Source of the DNA: Thiomonas sp.
GTDB taxonomy: Bacteria > Pseudomonadota > Gammaproteobacteria > Burkholderiales > Burkholderiaceae
Direction: 5' to 3'
DNA length: 11,168 bases
NCBI GenBank assembly: GCA_027443745.1
Contig: DAIAZB010000417.1
Span: 1 to 11,168 of the forward strand
Under the pieces are notes generated by a model. It searched no databases and was not told where the DNA came from. It was given only the letters and a program-made list of their open reading frames with translations. Shown here piece by piece: positions 1 through 6,122 of this stretch. Position numbers and translations under genes: made by a program. The stretch's first letter is position 1; each line of letters starts with the position of its first letter.

Positions 1-45
1 TTGAACCTCGATCCGGTCGAGCACCGGCAGGCGGTGGCGGCGTGA
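1..45 (+). CDS. C-terminal end of an upstream protein (partial)
   Basis: Frame 1 is open from the window edge and ends in TGA at 43-45, giving the last 14 residues LNLDPVEHRQAVAA. The stop overlaps the GTG start of the next gene (GTGA at 42-45), the same junction style as the following genes, so this is probably the end of a real gene in the same operon. Fourteen residues are too few to assign a family. The coding call rests only on the open frame and the overlap. Confidence 0.5.
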   Translation: MNLDPVEHRQAVAA

Positions 46-233
46 GCCCGCTTGCACTCGCCCAATTCGTCCACCCGTACTACGTCGCCTCAGACGAGCA
101 CGACCTTGATCGGGCCTTTGACGAAGGAAAGCGCCGCGCCATTCTCGTTCTGGAGCGGCAGATCGAGCAGATTCGATCCATGCGCCGCGCCGATTATGAG
201 CGTGAGCTTTGCCCGCAGCAGGCCGCGGAATGA
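42..233 (+). CDS. Small hypothetical phage protein (63 aa)
   Basis: I do not recognise this family. The start is GTG at 42, inside a GTGA overlap with the preceding stop, with purine-rich GGCAGGCGG just upstream. The protein is soluble-looking and charged. The C-terminal two thirds (about residues 20-58) is rich in Arg, Glu and Ile in a helical pattern and could form a short coiled coil; there is one cysteine near the end. No signal peptide or membrane segment is visible. Its TGA overlaps the ATG of the next gene (ATGA at 230-233), which argues for co-translation in a compact early-type phage operon. Function unknown. Confidence 0.6.
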   Translation: MSPLALAQFVHPYYVASDEHDLDRAFDEGKRRAILVLERQIEQIRSMRRADYERELCPQQAAE

Positions 234-496
234 GCCGCCCCTTCGCCCGCAAGCTCCCCGCCCACCGCGGCACCTTCAGCTACGCCCGCATCCCCACGGA
301 CGGCGGCGGCGTGACCTATCGCCTGTTCCGCCGCGATATGCGCCGCGCACTGCACGCGGAGCTGTGCCCCTTTCACCCGGACTGCGACCGGCGACTGATC
401 GCGCAGCAGCTCCGCACCGCTCGCCGCCGGCTGCGCGAGACCGTGGACGAGATCGACCTGGAAATCATGGGAGTGACCAACGATGTATTGCCCTGA
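230..496 (+). CDS. Small basic hypothetical phage protein (88 aa)
   Basis: The start is taken as ATG 230 because it forms an ATGA overlap with the upstream stop; an earlier in-frame TTG at 209 is less likely. The protein is very basic, with many arginines. It has a CPFHPDC segment (Cys-x5-Cys with an internal His) around residues 46-52, followed by an Arg-rich helix and an acidic C-terminal helix (ETVDEIDLEI). The Cys/His cluster might bind a metal, but two Cys and one His are too few to claim a zinc finger. It overlaps the next gene by 14 bp. I cannot assign a function; small basic proteins at this location are often DNA-associated or regulatory, which is inference. Confidence 0.6.
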   Translation: MSRPFARKLPAHRGTFSYARIPTDGGGVTYRLFRRDMRRALHAELCPFHPDCDRRLIAQQLRTARRRLRETVDEIDLEIMGVTNDVLP

Positions 497-722
497 GCAC
501 CTGATTTTCGAGAAAGGCGGACTGTGGGTGTGGATGTACTGGCATGACGTACCCCGCGACCAGATTCCGTTGCGCATTTGGTTGAACCCTCTGCGCTACG
601 AGGTGAGTTACTACTCGCGCAAGCGACATCGGCGTCTGTTCGTCATCAACCGAGAGGGGATGTGGGCAGGAAGGTTCTATTTCTTCTTCGCCAAGCGCTT
701 CAGCAAGCGGTACAGGTCATGA
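483..722 (+). CDS. Small aromatic-rich, basic hypothetical protein (79 aa)
   Basis: ATG 483 is preceded by a good ribosome-binding sequence, GGGAG at 469-473, nine bases upstream and inside the end of the previous gene. The N-terminal half is crowded with aromatics (GLWVWMYWHDVP) and the C-terminal half is strongly basic, ending in FYFFFAKRFSKRYRS. I do not recognise the family. The FYFFFA run is too short for a membrane helix, so a soluble or membrane-surface protein is more likely. The TGA at 720-722 overlaps the ATG of the DUF1643 gene (ATGA 719-722), so the two are probably translated together. The fairly low local GC after about position 590 differs slightly from the neighbours. Confidence 0.6.
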   Translation: MYCPEHLIFEKGGLWVWMYWHDVPRDQIPLRIWLNPLRYEVSYYSRKRHRRLFVINREGMWAGRFYFFFAKRFSKRYRS

Positions 723-1210
723 CCGACATCATCAGCCGCAGCGCCGAGCTGTCGCCGTGCGGGCGATACCGCTACCTGCTAACGCGCACGCTGGCCACCG
801 GAACCGGCACCTGCCTGTTCTGCATGCTCAATCCCTCGACGGCCGACCACACCGTCGACGATCAGACGATCCGCCAGTGCATCGGCTTCACCGAGGCCTG
901 GGGCTTCAAGCGCCTGCAGGTGGTGAATCTGTTCGCCTGGCGGGCGACGTTGCCGCGCGACATGCTGACCGCCATCGACCCCATCGGTCCGGCCGGCGAC
1001 GACTGGATCCTGCGTGCCGCGTGGCACGCTGATCGTGTCGTCTGCGCCTGGGGTGAGCATGGCCGCCACCGTGACCGCGGCAACGCGGTGCGCCGGATGC
1101 TTCAGGAGCGCTCGATCACCCTCCACCACCTGGGCCTGACCAAGGGCCACGCGCAGCCCCGACACCCGTTGTATCTGGCGCGTGAGACCGCGCTGCAGGA
1201 GTGGACATGA
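719..1210 (+). CDS. DUF1643 domain protein (163 aa)
   Basis: This matches the DUF1643 family along nearly its whole length, and 163 aa is a normal size for it. Visible family features are the N-terminal SPCGRYRYLL segment, the core CLFCMLNPSTAD followed by DQTIRQC, the VVNLFAWRAT strand-turn, VCAWGEHGRHRDRG near residues 105-118, and a C-terminal HPLYL. The family is common in phages and bacteria and its biochemical role is not established. The layout LNPS, NLFAW, AWG, then HP recalls the motif order of uracil-DNA-glycosylase-like folds, but I offer that only as a hypothesis. ATG 719 is chosen for the ATGA overlap with the upstream gene; a longer in-frame version from 578 would lie inside that gene. 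It overlaps the next gene by 4 bp. Confidence 0.85.
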   Translation: MTDIISRSAELSPCGRYRYLLTRTLATGTGTCLFCMLNPSTADHTVDDQTIRQCIGFTEAWGFKRLQVVNLFAWRATLPRDMLTAIDPIGPAGDDWILRAAWHADRVVCAWGEHGRHRDRGNAVRRMLQERSITLHHLGLTKGHAQPRHPLYLARETALQEWT

Positions 1211-1371
1211 CGCGCCCGGCCCCGCTCAGCCCTCCCCTGATCGCCCTGATCGACGCCCTAGCCGAGAAACTGGTCGAGGATTATCTGCAGTCGCAGGCCG
1301 CAGCCAGTAACGATCCGGCGCCCTCGCGCCCGAATCCCGCCCCGTTGCCCACCACCACCGAAGCCGCCTAG
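1207..1371 (+). CDS. Very small hypothetical phage protein (54 aa)
   Basis: This gene is short but well supported. A strong Shine-Dalgarno AGGAG at 1197-1201 sits five bases before ATG 1207, and the start lies in an ATGA overlap with the DUF1643 stop. The N-terminal half, about residues 11-32 (LIALIDALAEKLVEDYLQSQ), looks like an amphipathic helix. The C-terminal half is low-complexity Pro/Ala/Thr-rich and probably disordered. Short proteins of this kind sit next to recombinases in other phages, but I know no function for them. It ends ten bases before the integrase start and is probably co-transcribed with it. Confidence 0.6.
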   Translation: MTRPAPLSPPLIALIDALAEKLVEDYLQSQAAASNDPAPSRPNPAPLPTTTEAA

Positions 1372-1381
1372 CCTCCGCGCC

Positions 1382-2962
1382 ATGCTCACCGCTGCCTACG
1401 CTCGCTACTCGAGCGACCAACAACGCGAAGCCAGCCTGGACGACCAGCTGCGCAACTGCCGGGCCTACTGCCAGCGGCAGGGCTGGCCGGACCCGGTGGT
1501 CTACACCGACGCGGCCACCAGCGGCGCGCGCAACGACCGTGCCGGCTACCAGCGCCTGCTTGCGCATGCCGGGCGCTACGCCGTGGTGCTGGTGGATGAC
1601 CTCTCGCGCCTGAGCCGCGACAGCGCGGAATGCGCGATGGCCGTGCGCCGGCTGAAGTTCGCAGGGGTGCGCCTGGTGGGCGTGAGCGACGGGGTGGACA
1701 CGGCGCGCAAGTCGCACAAGGCGGATGTCGGCCTGCGCGGCCTGATGTCGGAGCTGTACCTGGACGACTTGGCCGAGAAGACGCACCGCGGCCTCACCGG
1801 GCGCGCGCTGCAGGGCGCGAATGCCGGCGGCCTGTCCTATGGCTACCGCGTCGCCGGCACGGGTCAGCGCGTCATCGACGAAGCGCAGGCGGCGGTCGTG
1901 CGCCGGATCTATGCCGACTACATCGCCGGCCGGAGCCCGCGCGCCATCGCAGACGCACTCAACCGCGACCGCATTCCGTCGCCGCGCGGAAGCACCTGGG
2001 CCATGTCCGCCATCTATGGCGACACCACGCGCGGGCTCGGTATCCTGGCCAACCCGATCTACATCGGGCGGCAGGTGTGGAACCGCAGCCGCTGGATCAA
2101 GCACCCGGACACGGGCCGGCGCATCCGGCAGAACCGGCCGGAGTCGGAGTGGATCGTCACGGAGCACCCGGAGCTGGCGATCATCGACGCAGTAACGTGG
2201 GCGGCGGCACAGGCGCGCATCAAGGGCGCGAAGCCGAAGCGCGAAGGACAGCCGCACGCCGGTCCGGGCCGCCCGCCGCGCTACCTGCTGAGCGGGATCC
2301 TGCGCTGCGGGGAATGCGGTGGCGCGATCGTGATGGTGGGCCGCTACTACGGCTGCAGCGTGCACAAGGATCGCGGGAGTGCCGTGTGCTCGTCGCGCAC
2401 CCGCGTCGCGCCGAAGATCCTGGAGCATGCCGTGCTGACAACCGTGCGCGAACAGCTGCTGACCGATGCTTCGTTCCAGCGCCTGCAGCGCGCTGTGCGC
2501 GAGACGCTCAAGTCCAAGAAGCCCGACACCGATGCGCTGGAGCGCCGTATCGTCGATGCCGAAAGGGTGAAGGACAACATCCTCGCCGCGCTGCGCGCCG
2601 GCATCATCACGCCAAGCACGCGCGCTGAGCTGATGAATGCGGAAGGCGAAGTGGCCGCGGCCCAGACTGCCCTTGCGGCAGCGCGCGCTCAGCAGCCGGC
2701 GCAGATGATCCCGCGCCTGCGCGAGCAATGGCATGCGCTGGTGGAAGCACTGGGCGATGTCAGCCGCAACATCCAGAGCGCACGCACCGCGATCCACCAG
2801 TTGCTCGGCGACTGCGTGACGCTCAAAAACGAAAACGGGAACCCCTTTGCAGAGATTCCCGCTTTGCAGATTAACTTGGTAGCGGGGGCACGCATCGGTC
2901 TTTATCTGTCGCCAAAGACCATACGCATACCGCTCCAACCCGCTACAGGCCGCAAAGTGTAG
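1382..2962 (+). CDS. Large serine recombinase, probable phage integrase (526 aa)
   Basis: A site-specific recombinase of the large serine family, which integrates and excises phage DNA through a 5'-phosphoserine link. The resolvase-type catalytic domain spans about residues 3-145. YARYS at 6-10 gives catalytic Ser10 with Arg8, and DDLSRLSRD at 72-80 supplies the conserved active-site arginines. The Recombinase domain follows (about 149-275, with GGLSYGY and NPIYIGRQVW), then a zinc ribbon with Cys309, Cys312, Cys325 and Cys336. A helical, probably coiled-coil segment lies at about 375-440 and would control direction. All key residues are intact. The ATG is ten bases after the previous stop, with no strong Shine-Dalgarno. 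The last 40 residues have lower GC. It converges on the tail-fibre operon. Confidence 0.95.
   Translation: MLTAAYARYSSDQQREASLDDQLRNCRAYCQRQGWPDPVVYTDAATSGARNDRAGYQRLLAHAGRYAVVLVDDLSRLSRDSAECAMAVRRLKFAGVRLVGVSDGVDTARKSHKADVGLRGLMSELYLDDLAEKTHRGLTGRALQGANAGGLSYGYRVAGTGQRVIDEAQAAVVRRIYADYIAGRSPRAIADALNRDRIPSPRGSTWAMSAIYGDTTRGLGILANPIYIGRQVWNRSRWIKHPDTGRRIRQNRPESEWIVTEHPELAIIDAVTWAAAQARIKGAKPKREGQPHAGPGRPPRYLLSGILRCGECGGAIVMVGRYYGCSVHKDRGSAVCSSRTRVAPKILEHAVLTTVREQLLTDASFQRLQRAVRETLKSKKPDTDALERRIVDAERVKDNILAALRAGIITPSTRAELMNAEGEVAAAQTALAAARAQQPAQMIPRLREQWHALVEALGDVSRNIQSARTAIHQLLGDCVTLKNENGNPFAEIPALQINLVAGARIGLYLSPKTIRIPLQPATGRKV
2845..2870 (+). repeat. 9-bp direct repeat CTTTGCAGA in the integrase 3' end
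   Basis: CTTTGCAGA occurs at 2845-2853 and again at 2862-2870, a 17-bp period. A short inverted repeat, CGGGAA (2836-2841) with TTCCCG (2856-2861), is interleaved with it. All of this is inside the integrase reading frame, in its low-GC 3' end, about 100 bp from the integrase stop. It may be chance or a recombinase or excision-factor binding site; nothing else supports a function. Confidence 0.4.
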
Positions 2963-3015
2963 CCTGAGCCCAGGATTCCACGCAACTACGGGGAAAGGCG
3001 CTCGGAAGCCGCCCA

Positions 3016-3047
3016 CGGCGCCCGTCAGGGCACCCTGGGATCGGCCG
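3016..3047. other. Candidate attP: imperfect inverted repeat around a CA dinucleotide
   Basis: Around the central dinucleotide CA (3031-3032), the inner arms CAGGG (3026-3030) and CCCTG (3033-3037) are perfectly complementary. The outer arms CGGC (3016-3019) and GCCG (3044-3047) are complementary at the matching distance, giving 9 of 15 symmetric pairs. Large serine integrases use attP sites of about 50 bp with imperfect symmetry and a non-palindromic 2-bp crossover. The position beside the integrase fits, but GC-rich DNA makes such symmetry easily by chance. Confidence 0.25.
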
Positions 3048-3112
3048 GAGGCGACCGCTAGTGCGCCCCGGCCTAGAGTTCCGCATGACCGTTCGCCTTG
3101 GCCGGCGAGCCG

Positions 3113-3130
3113 CAGCGCTTCACGGCGCTG
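3113..3130. terminator. Short hairpin near the convergent stop codons, possible terminator
   Basis: CAGCGC (3113-3118) and GCGCTG (3125-3130) form a 6-bp GC-rich stem with a 6-base loop. It lies seven bases beyond the stop of the last late gene. No convincing T-run follows on either strand, so it is at best a weak intrinsic terminator or an RNA-stabilising hairpin. Confidence 0.25.
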
Positions 3131-3137
3131 GTTAGGG

Positions 3138-3725
3138 CTACGCCTGTGATATGCCAGTGAATGTGGTGGTGCTGATGGCCGTCCCACTGGCATTGTAGAA
3201 CGTCACGACGAAAGTGGCTTCATCTCCAGTGCTTGGCGATCCGGAACTGCGTCCAGCTTGCATGGATGCCGTCATAACGCTAGCGCTCAATGCCGTCTTG
3301 CCTATCTGGGTAATTGCCAACGTGGTGGTTCCGGTGGTTTGTGTGACGGCGACGCTGACCTGAGTCGCCCCCGCCGGGATACTACCGGACTCCGTAGTTT
3401 GCCCAACAAGCGACCATCCAGACGTGCTCACATTGAAACTTAGCTTGCTTGTGTAGATGTTGCCGGCGAGTGTTAAGTCGCCTTGATACGTTCCACCGTT
3501 GATGGGAAGCGCTGGTGTTGGAGCACCGAAAATATATCTCAGGTCGGTATTGTTGACTTTGTAGTTCGTGTTAAATCCGATATCAACACCATCCGCCAGA
3601 GCCAACAATTGCTGATTGAGATCAACGTTGTTTGTCTTGTACCCGGTAGCAGCCGCAGTGCTGGCGCCTTTTGCACCGAAGATGCCTAGCAGATCAGCGT
3701 TGTTGTATTTGTAGCCGGTGGTCAT
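3138..3725 (-). CDS. Fibre-tip-like protein with three YKxNNxDL repeats (195 aa)
   Basis: The last gene of the late operon. The start lies in an ATGA overlap with the tail-fibre stop, with GAGGG about eight bases upstream. The N-terminal third holds three copies of a repeat, starting at Tyr5, Tyr29 and Tyr55, with consensus YKxNNxDL; copies 1 and 3 end in IFGA. After about residue 75 comes a Gly/Ser/Thr-rich segment (GTYQGDLTLAGNIYTSKLSF) and then a beta-strand-rich domain to the end. The composition resembles phage fibre and receptor-binding proteins. I cannot name the family. Position after the main fibre suggests a distal fibre component, a second receptor-binding protein or a fibre accessory, which is inference. 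Local GC is about 45-50%, lower than the rest of the window. Confidence 0.75.
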   Translation of the reverse strand: MTTGYKYNNADLLGIFGAKGASTAAATGYKTNNVDLNQQLLALADGVDIGFNTNYKVNNTDLRYIFGAPTPALPINGGTYQGDLTLAGNIYTSKLSFNVSTSGWSLVGQTTESGSIPAGATQVSVAVTQTTGTTTLAITQIGKTALSASVMTASMQAGRSSGSPSTGDEATFVVTFYNASGTAISTTTFTGISQA

Positions 3726-5512
3726 ACCCCAGCCCTCGCCATACGTGCTTCCAGTTGAGCGATACGGCCCCGATTGAACATGGCCTGTTCATAGGCAGCC
3801 AACGAGTAGTCGATACCGAGTGTTCCGTCCGGCGCTTCGTGAACGTGTTCGGGCGCAACGCCCCGCATATCCTGCGCGATCGCGCCACGGCCTTGGACAG
3901 GCGTCCCGCGTAGGTGGCTCCACGTAGCGTAGGGCACCGAAGACAAATCGCGCGGCGCTGCGGAGCGATTGATTCCTGCCTTCAAGGTCTCATCGGATGC
4001 GGTGTTGTAACCGGTAGCGGTGACGCCACCAGTAAACGTAACGCTGCCCGACGTAGTAATAGTCATGTTCGGGTTCGGACCGCCGCCGCCCGTCGTGTAG
4101 CCGACGTTGAACAGGCCGGCAGTCGAATACGTACACCATTGGTCGCCGTTTACGTGGTTGTAAGTGATGCTGCCGCCGATGGAACTACCTGTTGGAGGAT
4201 TGAGCACGATGTTCGCGGTGTTGACGCCATGCGTGCTGACATCAATTTGGTTTGTAAATTGCGCAACCCCGTTCGTTGAAAGAAGAAGAACACCATTGTT
4301 GTTAACTATCAAATTCAACGGGTGATTAGTAACGGTGCGCAGCTCGCCCTCGCCATTACCGTTGGCCGATAGTTGCGTCTGCACGCCCCCAGAGTTGATC
4401 AAATTGATCGCGTTGTAATCAGTTGAGTTCCGGTTAAGCGTCAGCGTGCCACCGGTAATAACAAGATTCCCGGTCATTGTGTCGCCGGCTTTGTTGACAG
4501 GGGTATAGCCGAGCCATCCGATCACCTGTCCGCTCGTGGGTGCAAGTTGCAATTGCGAGGAGCTGAATTGCAGGCCGGCGCCGAGCGTCACTTGCGCGGC
4601 CGCCGCAACGGAGCCTGTCGGATTGCCGAGCAGGCTATTGGCGGGCACCGATCCGATGCCGGTATATGGGACCGCTGCAAGGGTCGTGCTGATGGTTACC
4701 GTGCCGGTGCCGTTGGTGGCTGCACTGCCGCTCACCGCACCACTGAGCGCGATGGTGAAGTTGCTGGACAAAGCTGTGGCGGCAACCGCGGTGCCATTGA
4801 GCGGAAGGTATACGCCCGCGCCGTTGAAGCTGGTCGTGTAATAGTTTGTGCCGTCAGTGAAGACTTCCTGAGCGCCTGTCGTGCCAGTGGCGACGGTAAT
4901 GGTTGCGCCTGTGGCGCCCCCGACAGTAACGGTCTGGCCACCCGTGGTGTTGTTGAGGATCTTCCAGCTTGCACCACTGCGCAGCGGGAGGACCAGCTTG
5001 CAGGCCGCGCTCAGCGATCCGGTGAGCACAAGCAGCTGCGCACCCAGCTGATTCTCGGTCGGCGTCACGGATGCGCCGGATAGCGCGATGGAAGTGACGC
5101 CGGCATTGGCACGCAGCTCGATCCAATTCGCGCCGGCCGAGCTGTCGGGGTTCGTGCTGTTGCTATCGGCCTGGTTGATCCAGAGGCCAAGGCCCGACGC
5201 CATCTGCAGCGACGCGCCCGCCGGGTAGCCGCCGATGGCTGTCGCAAAGGCGCTGGAATACGGGTAGAGATAGCCGGCCTGTTCCCAGATCTGCGCATTG
5301 CTCAGCGCGTTGAAGATGCCATTGAAGTCTGCGCCGAAGGGCGCGATGCCGCCGGAGGCAATGGGCTCCATATTCACGCTGGTGAAGCCCGTCGTCCAGC
5401 TGGCCGCGCCGGATGTCGAGCTCGCCGGAATGGGGATGGCATTCATCGGGCCGGCGCCGGCACCCGAGGCGAAGGCGACGGTCAACTGGGTAGGAGCACT
5501 GGATTTCAGCAT
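3722..5512 (-). CDS. Tail fibre protein with C-terminal S74 self-cleaving chaperone (596 aa)
   Basis: A trimeric tail fibre that would recognise the host surface. The N-terminal part (about residues 1-110, with FGADFNGIFNALSNAQIW and YLYPYSSAFATAIGGYPAG) resembles the baseplate-attachment region of fibres in other proteobacterial phages. The middle is Gly/Ser/Thr/Ala-rich beta structure, with a fibre-repeat LGYTPVNKAGDTMTGNL near 330-350. The last 91 residues are an intramolecular chaperone of the peptidase S74 type: SDETLK begins at Ser506 with Asp507 and Lys511, then GAIAQDM and a C-terminal helix. In the family, self-cleavage at this Ser releases the chaperone after trimer folding. AAGG lies eight bases before the ATG. 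GC falls in the C-terminal half. The stop overlaps the next gene by 4 bp. Confidence 0.92.
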   Translation of the reverse strand: MLKSSAPTQLTVAFASGAGAGPMNAIPIPASSTSGAASWTTGFTSVNMEPIASGGIAPFGADFNGIFNALSNAQIWEQAGYLYPYSSAFATAIGGYPAGASLQMASGLGLWINQADSNSTNPDSSAGANWIELRANAGVTSIALSGASVTPTENQLGAQLLVLTGSLSAACKLVLPLRSGASWKILNNTTGGQTVTVGGATGATITVATGTTGAQEVFTDGTNYYTTSFNGAGVYLPLNGTAVAATALSSNFTIALSGAVSGSAATNGTGTVTISTTLAAVPYTGIGSVPANSLLGNPTGSVAAAAQVTLGAGLQFSSSQLQLAPTSGQVIGWLGYTPVNKAGDTMTGNLVITGGTLTLNRNSTDYNAINLINSGGVQTQLSANGNGEGELRTVTNHPLNLIVNNNGVLLLSTNGVAQFTNQIDVSTHGVNTANIVLNPPTGSSIGGSITYNHVNGDQWCTYSTAGLFNVGYTTGGGGPNPNMTITTSGSVTFTGGVTATGYNTASDETLKAGINRSAAPRDLSSVPYATWSHLRGTPVQGRGAIAQDMRGVAPEHVHEAPDGTLGIDYSLAAYEQAMFNRGRIAQLEARMARAGV

Positions 5513-5522
5513 GGCGCGTGCC

Positions 5523-6122
5523 TTATGGAGTGACGGTGATGGTCACGCCGACGCCGGCGGGGCGCGGCATGAGCGAGGACTGCTCGAGGATGGCCGCCTC
5601 CCATGACTGGAGGGCGAAGTTGAAGACGTACTCGATCTGCATCGGCGATGTCTCCAGCACGTAGCAGGAGCCGCGCACAGTGCCCTGCTCGTTGAACATG
5701 AAGTTCAGCAGGGCATTCATGGACTGCGCGGTGAAGCTTGAGATGTTCGCCAGTGCTTTGGTGAGGATCAGCACGCGAAAGGCATCGTCGGTGAGCATAT
5801 AGAGCGTGCCGGCCTGCGGGCCCGCGTAGAACGGCTCCTGGTTGAACGGGTAGAAGCTCGGATTGCCTTCCTCAAAGCCGAAGTAGGTGCTCGATGCGGG
5901 AATGTTGATCGTCCGAGGAACGTTGACGATACGTCCCCAGATGTCGAGGCCAAAGCCCTGCGCCGTGTAGATGTTCCACACGTTGGCGTAGAAGTTGTCC
6001 AGGTCGGTGCCGGGGTCGACCGCGGCATTCGCCGCTTGCATCAGGCTCGTCAGGATCGGCGATTGCGCATACTGCGCCAGGAAGGTCGCCGATGCGTCTA
6101 CAGCGCCAGCGGCATTCTTCAC
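5523..6122 (-). CDS. DUF2612 baseplate protein, gpI/Mu gp48-like position (199 aa)
   Basis: The N-terminal half has the DUF2612 pattern, including NVWNIYTAQGFGLDIWGRIVNVPR at about residues 48-71. DUF2612 proteins occur in contractile-tail baseplate operons between the J protein and the tail fibre, the place taken by P2 gpI or Mu gp48, and probably link the fibre to the wedge. The role is inferred from this conserved location. The start is a GTG within a GTGA overlap with the J gene stop, so translation is probably coupled. The remainder is mixed helix and strand, ending in a short VTITVTP strand. Ten bases separate it from the fibre gene. Confidence 0.82.
   Translation of the reverse strand: MKNAAGAVDASATFLAQYAQSPILTSLMQAANAAVDPGTDLDNFYANVWNIYTAQGFGLDIWGRIVNVPRTINIPASSTYFGFEEGNPSFYPFNQEPFYAGPQAGTLYMLTDDAFRVLILTKALANISSFTAQSMNALLNFMFNEQGTVRGSCYVLETSPMQIEYVFNFALQSWEAAILEQSSLMPRPAGVGVTITVTP

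Larger units (their letters stand above)
2963..3137. other. Non-coding gap between convergent integrase and tail-fibre genes; candidate attP region
   Basis: No plausible gene fits on either strand in these 175 bp. The centre is very GC-rich, about 77% over 3001-3060. The gap separates the stop of the integrase gene from the stop of the last late gene, so it should hold transcription ends for both, and it is the natural place for the phage attachment site of a serine integrase. The two local structures I see are an imperfect palindrome around 3031-3032 and a hairpin at 3113-3130. Confidence 0.5.

Noticed and set aside
578..718. N-terminal extension of the DUF1643 protein from 578
   Set aside because: It would lie wholly inside the 79-aa gene, and family similarity begins just after ATG 719, which has the ATGA overlap.
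2875..2892. tRNA 3'-end-like sequence (TTGGTAGCGGGGGCA, reverse complement ends in CCCGCTACCA) in the integrase C-terminus
   Set aside because: It resembles a tRNA acceptor end used as an att core, but the next bases do not match the reverse complement of a T-arm (GGTTCRANNCC), so there is no tRNA remnant that I can support.
1226..3193. Long open frame of 655 codons on the - strand, antisense to the integrase
   Set aside because: Its product is Arg/Ala-rich low-complexity sequence without any recognisable domain, and it mirrors a well-supported serine recombinase. Such antisense frames are usual in GC-rich genes.
3138..4500. Possible invertible fibre cassette (shufflon or Gin/Cin-type)
   Set aside because: I see no inverted crossover repeats flanking the fibre end, no second fibre C-terminus on the opposite strand and no small invertase gene; the serine recombinase here is the large integrase type.
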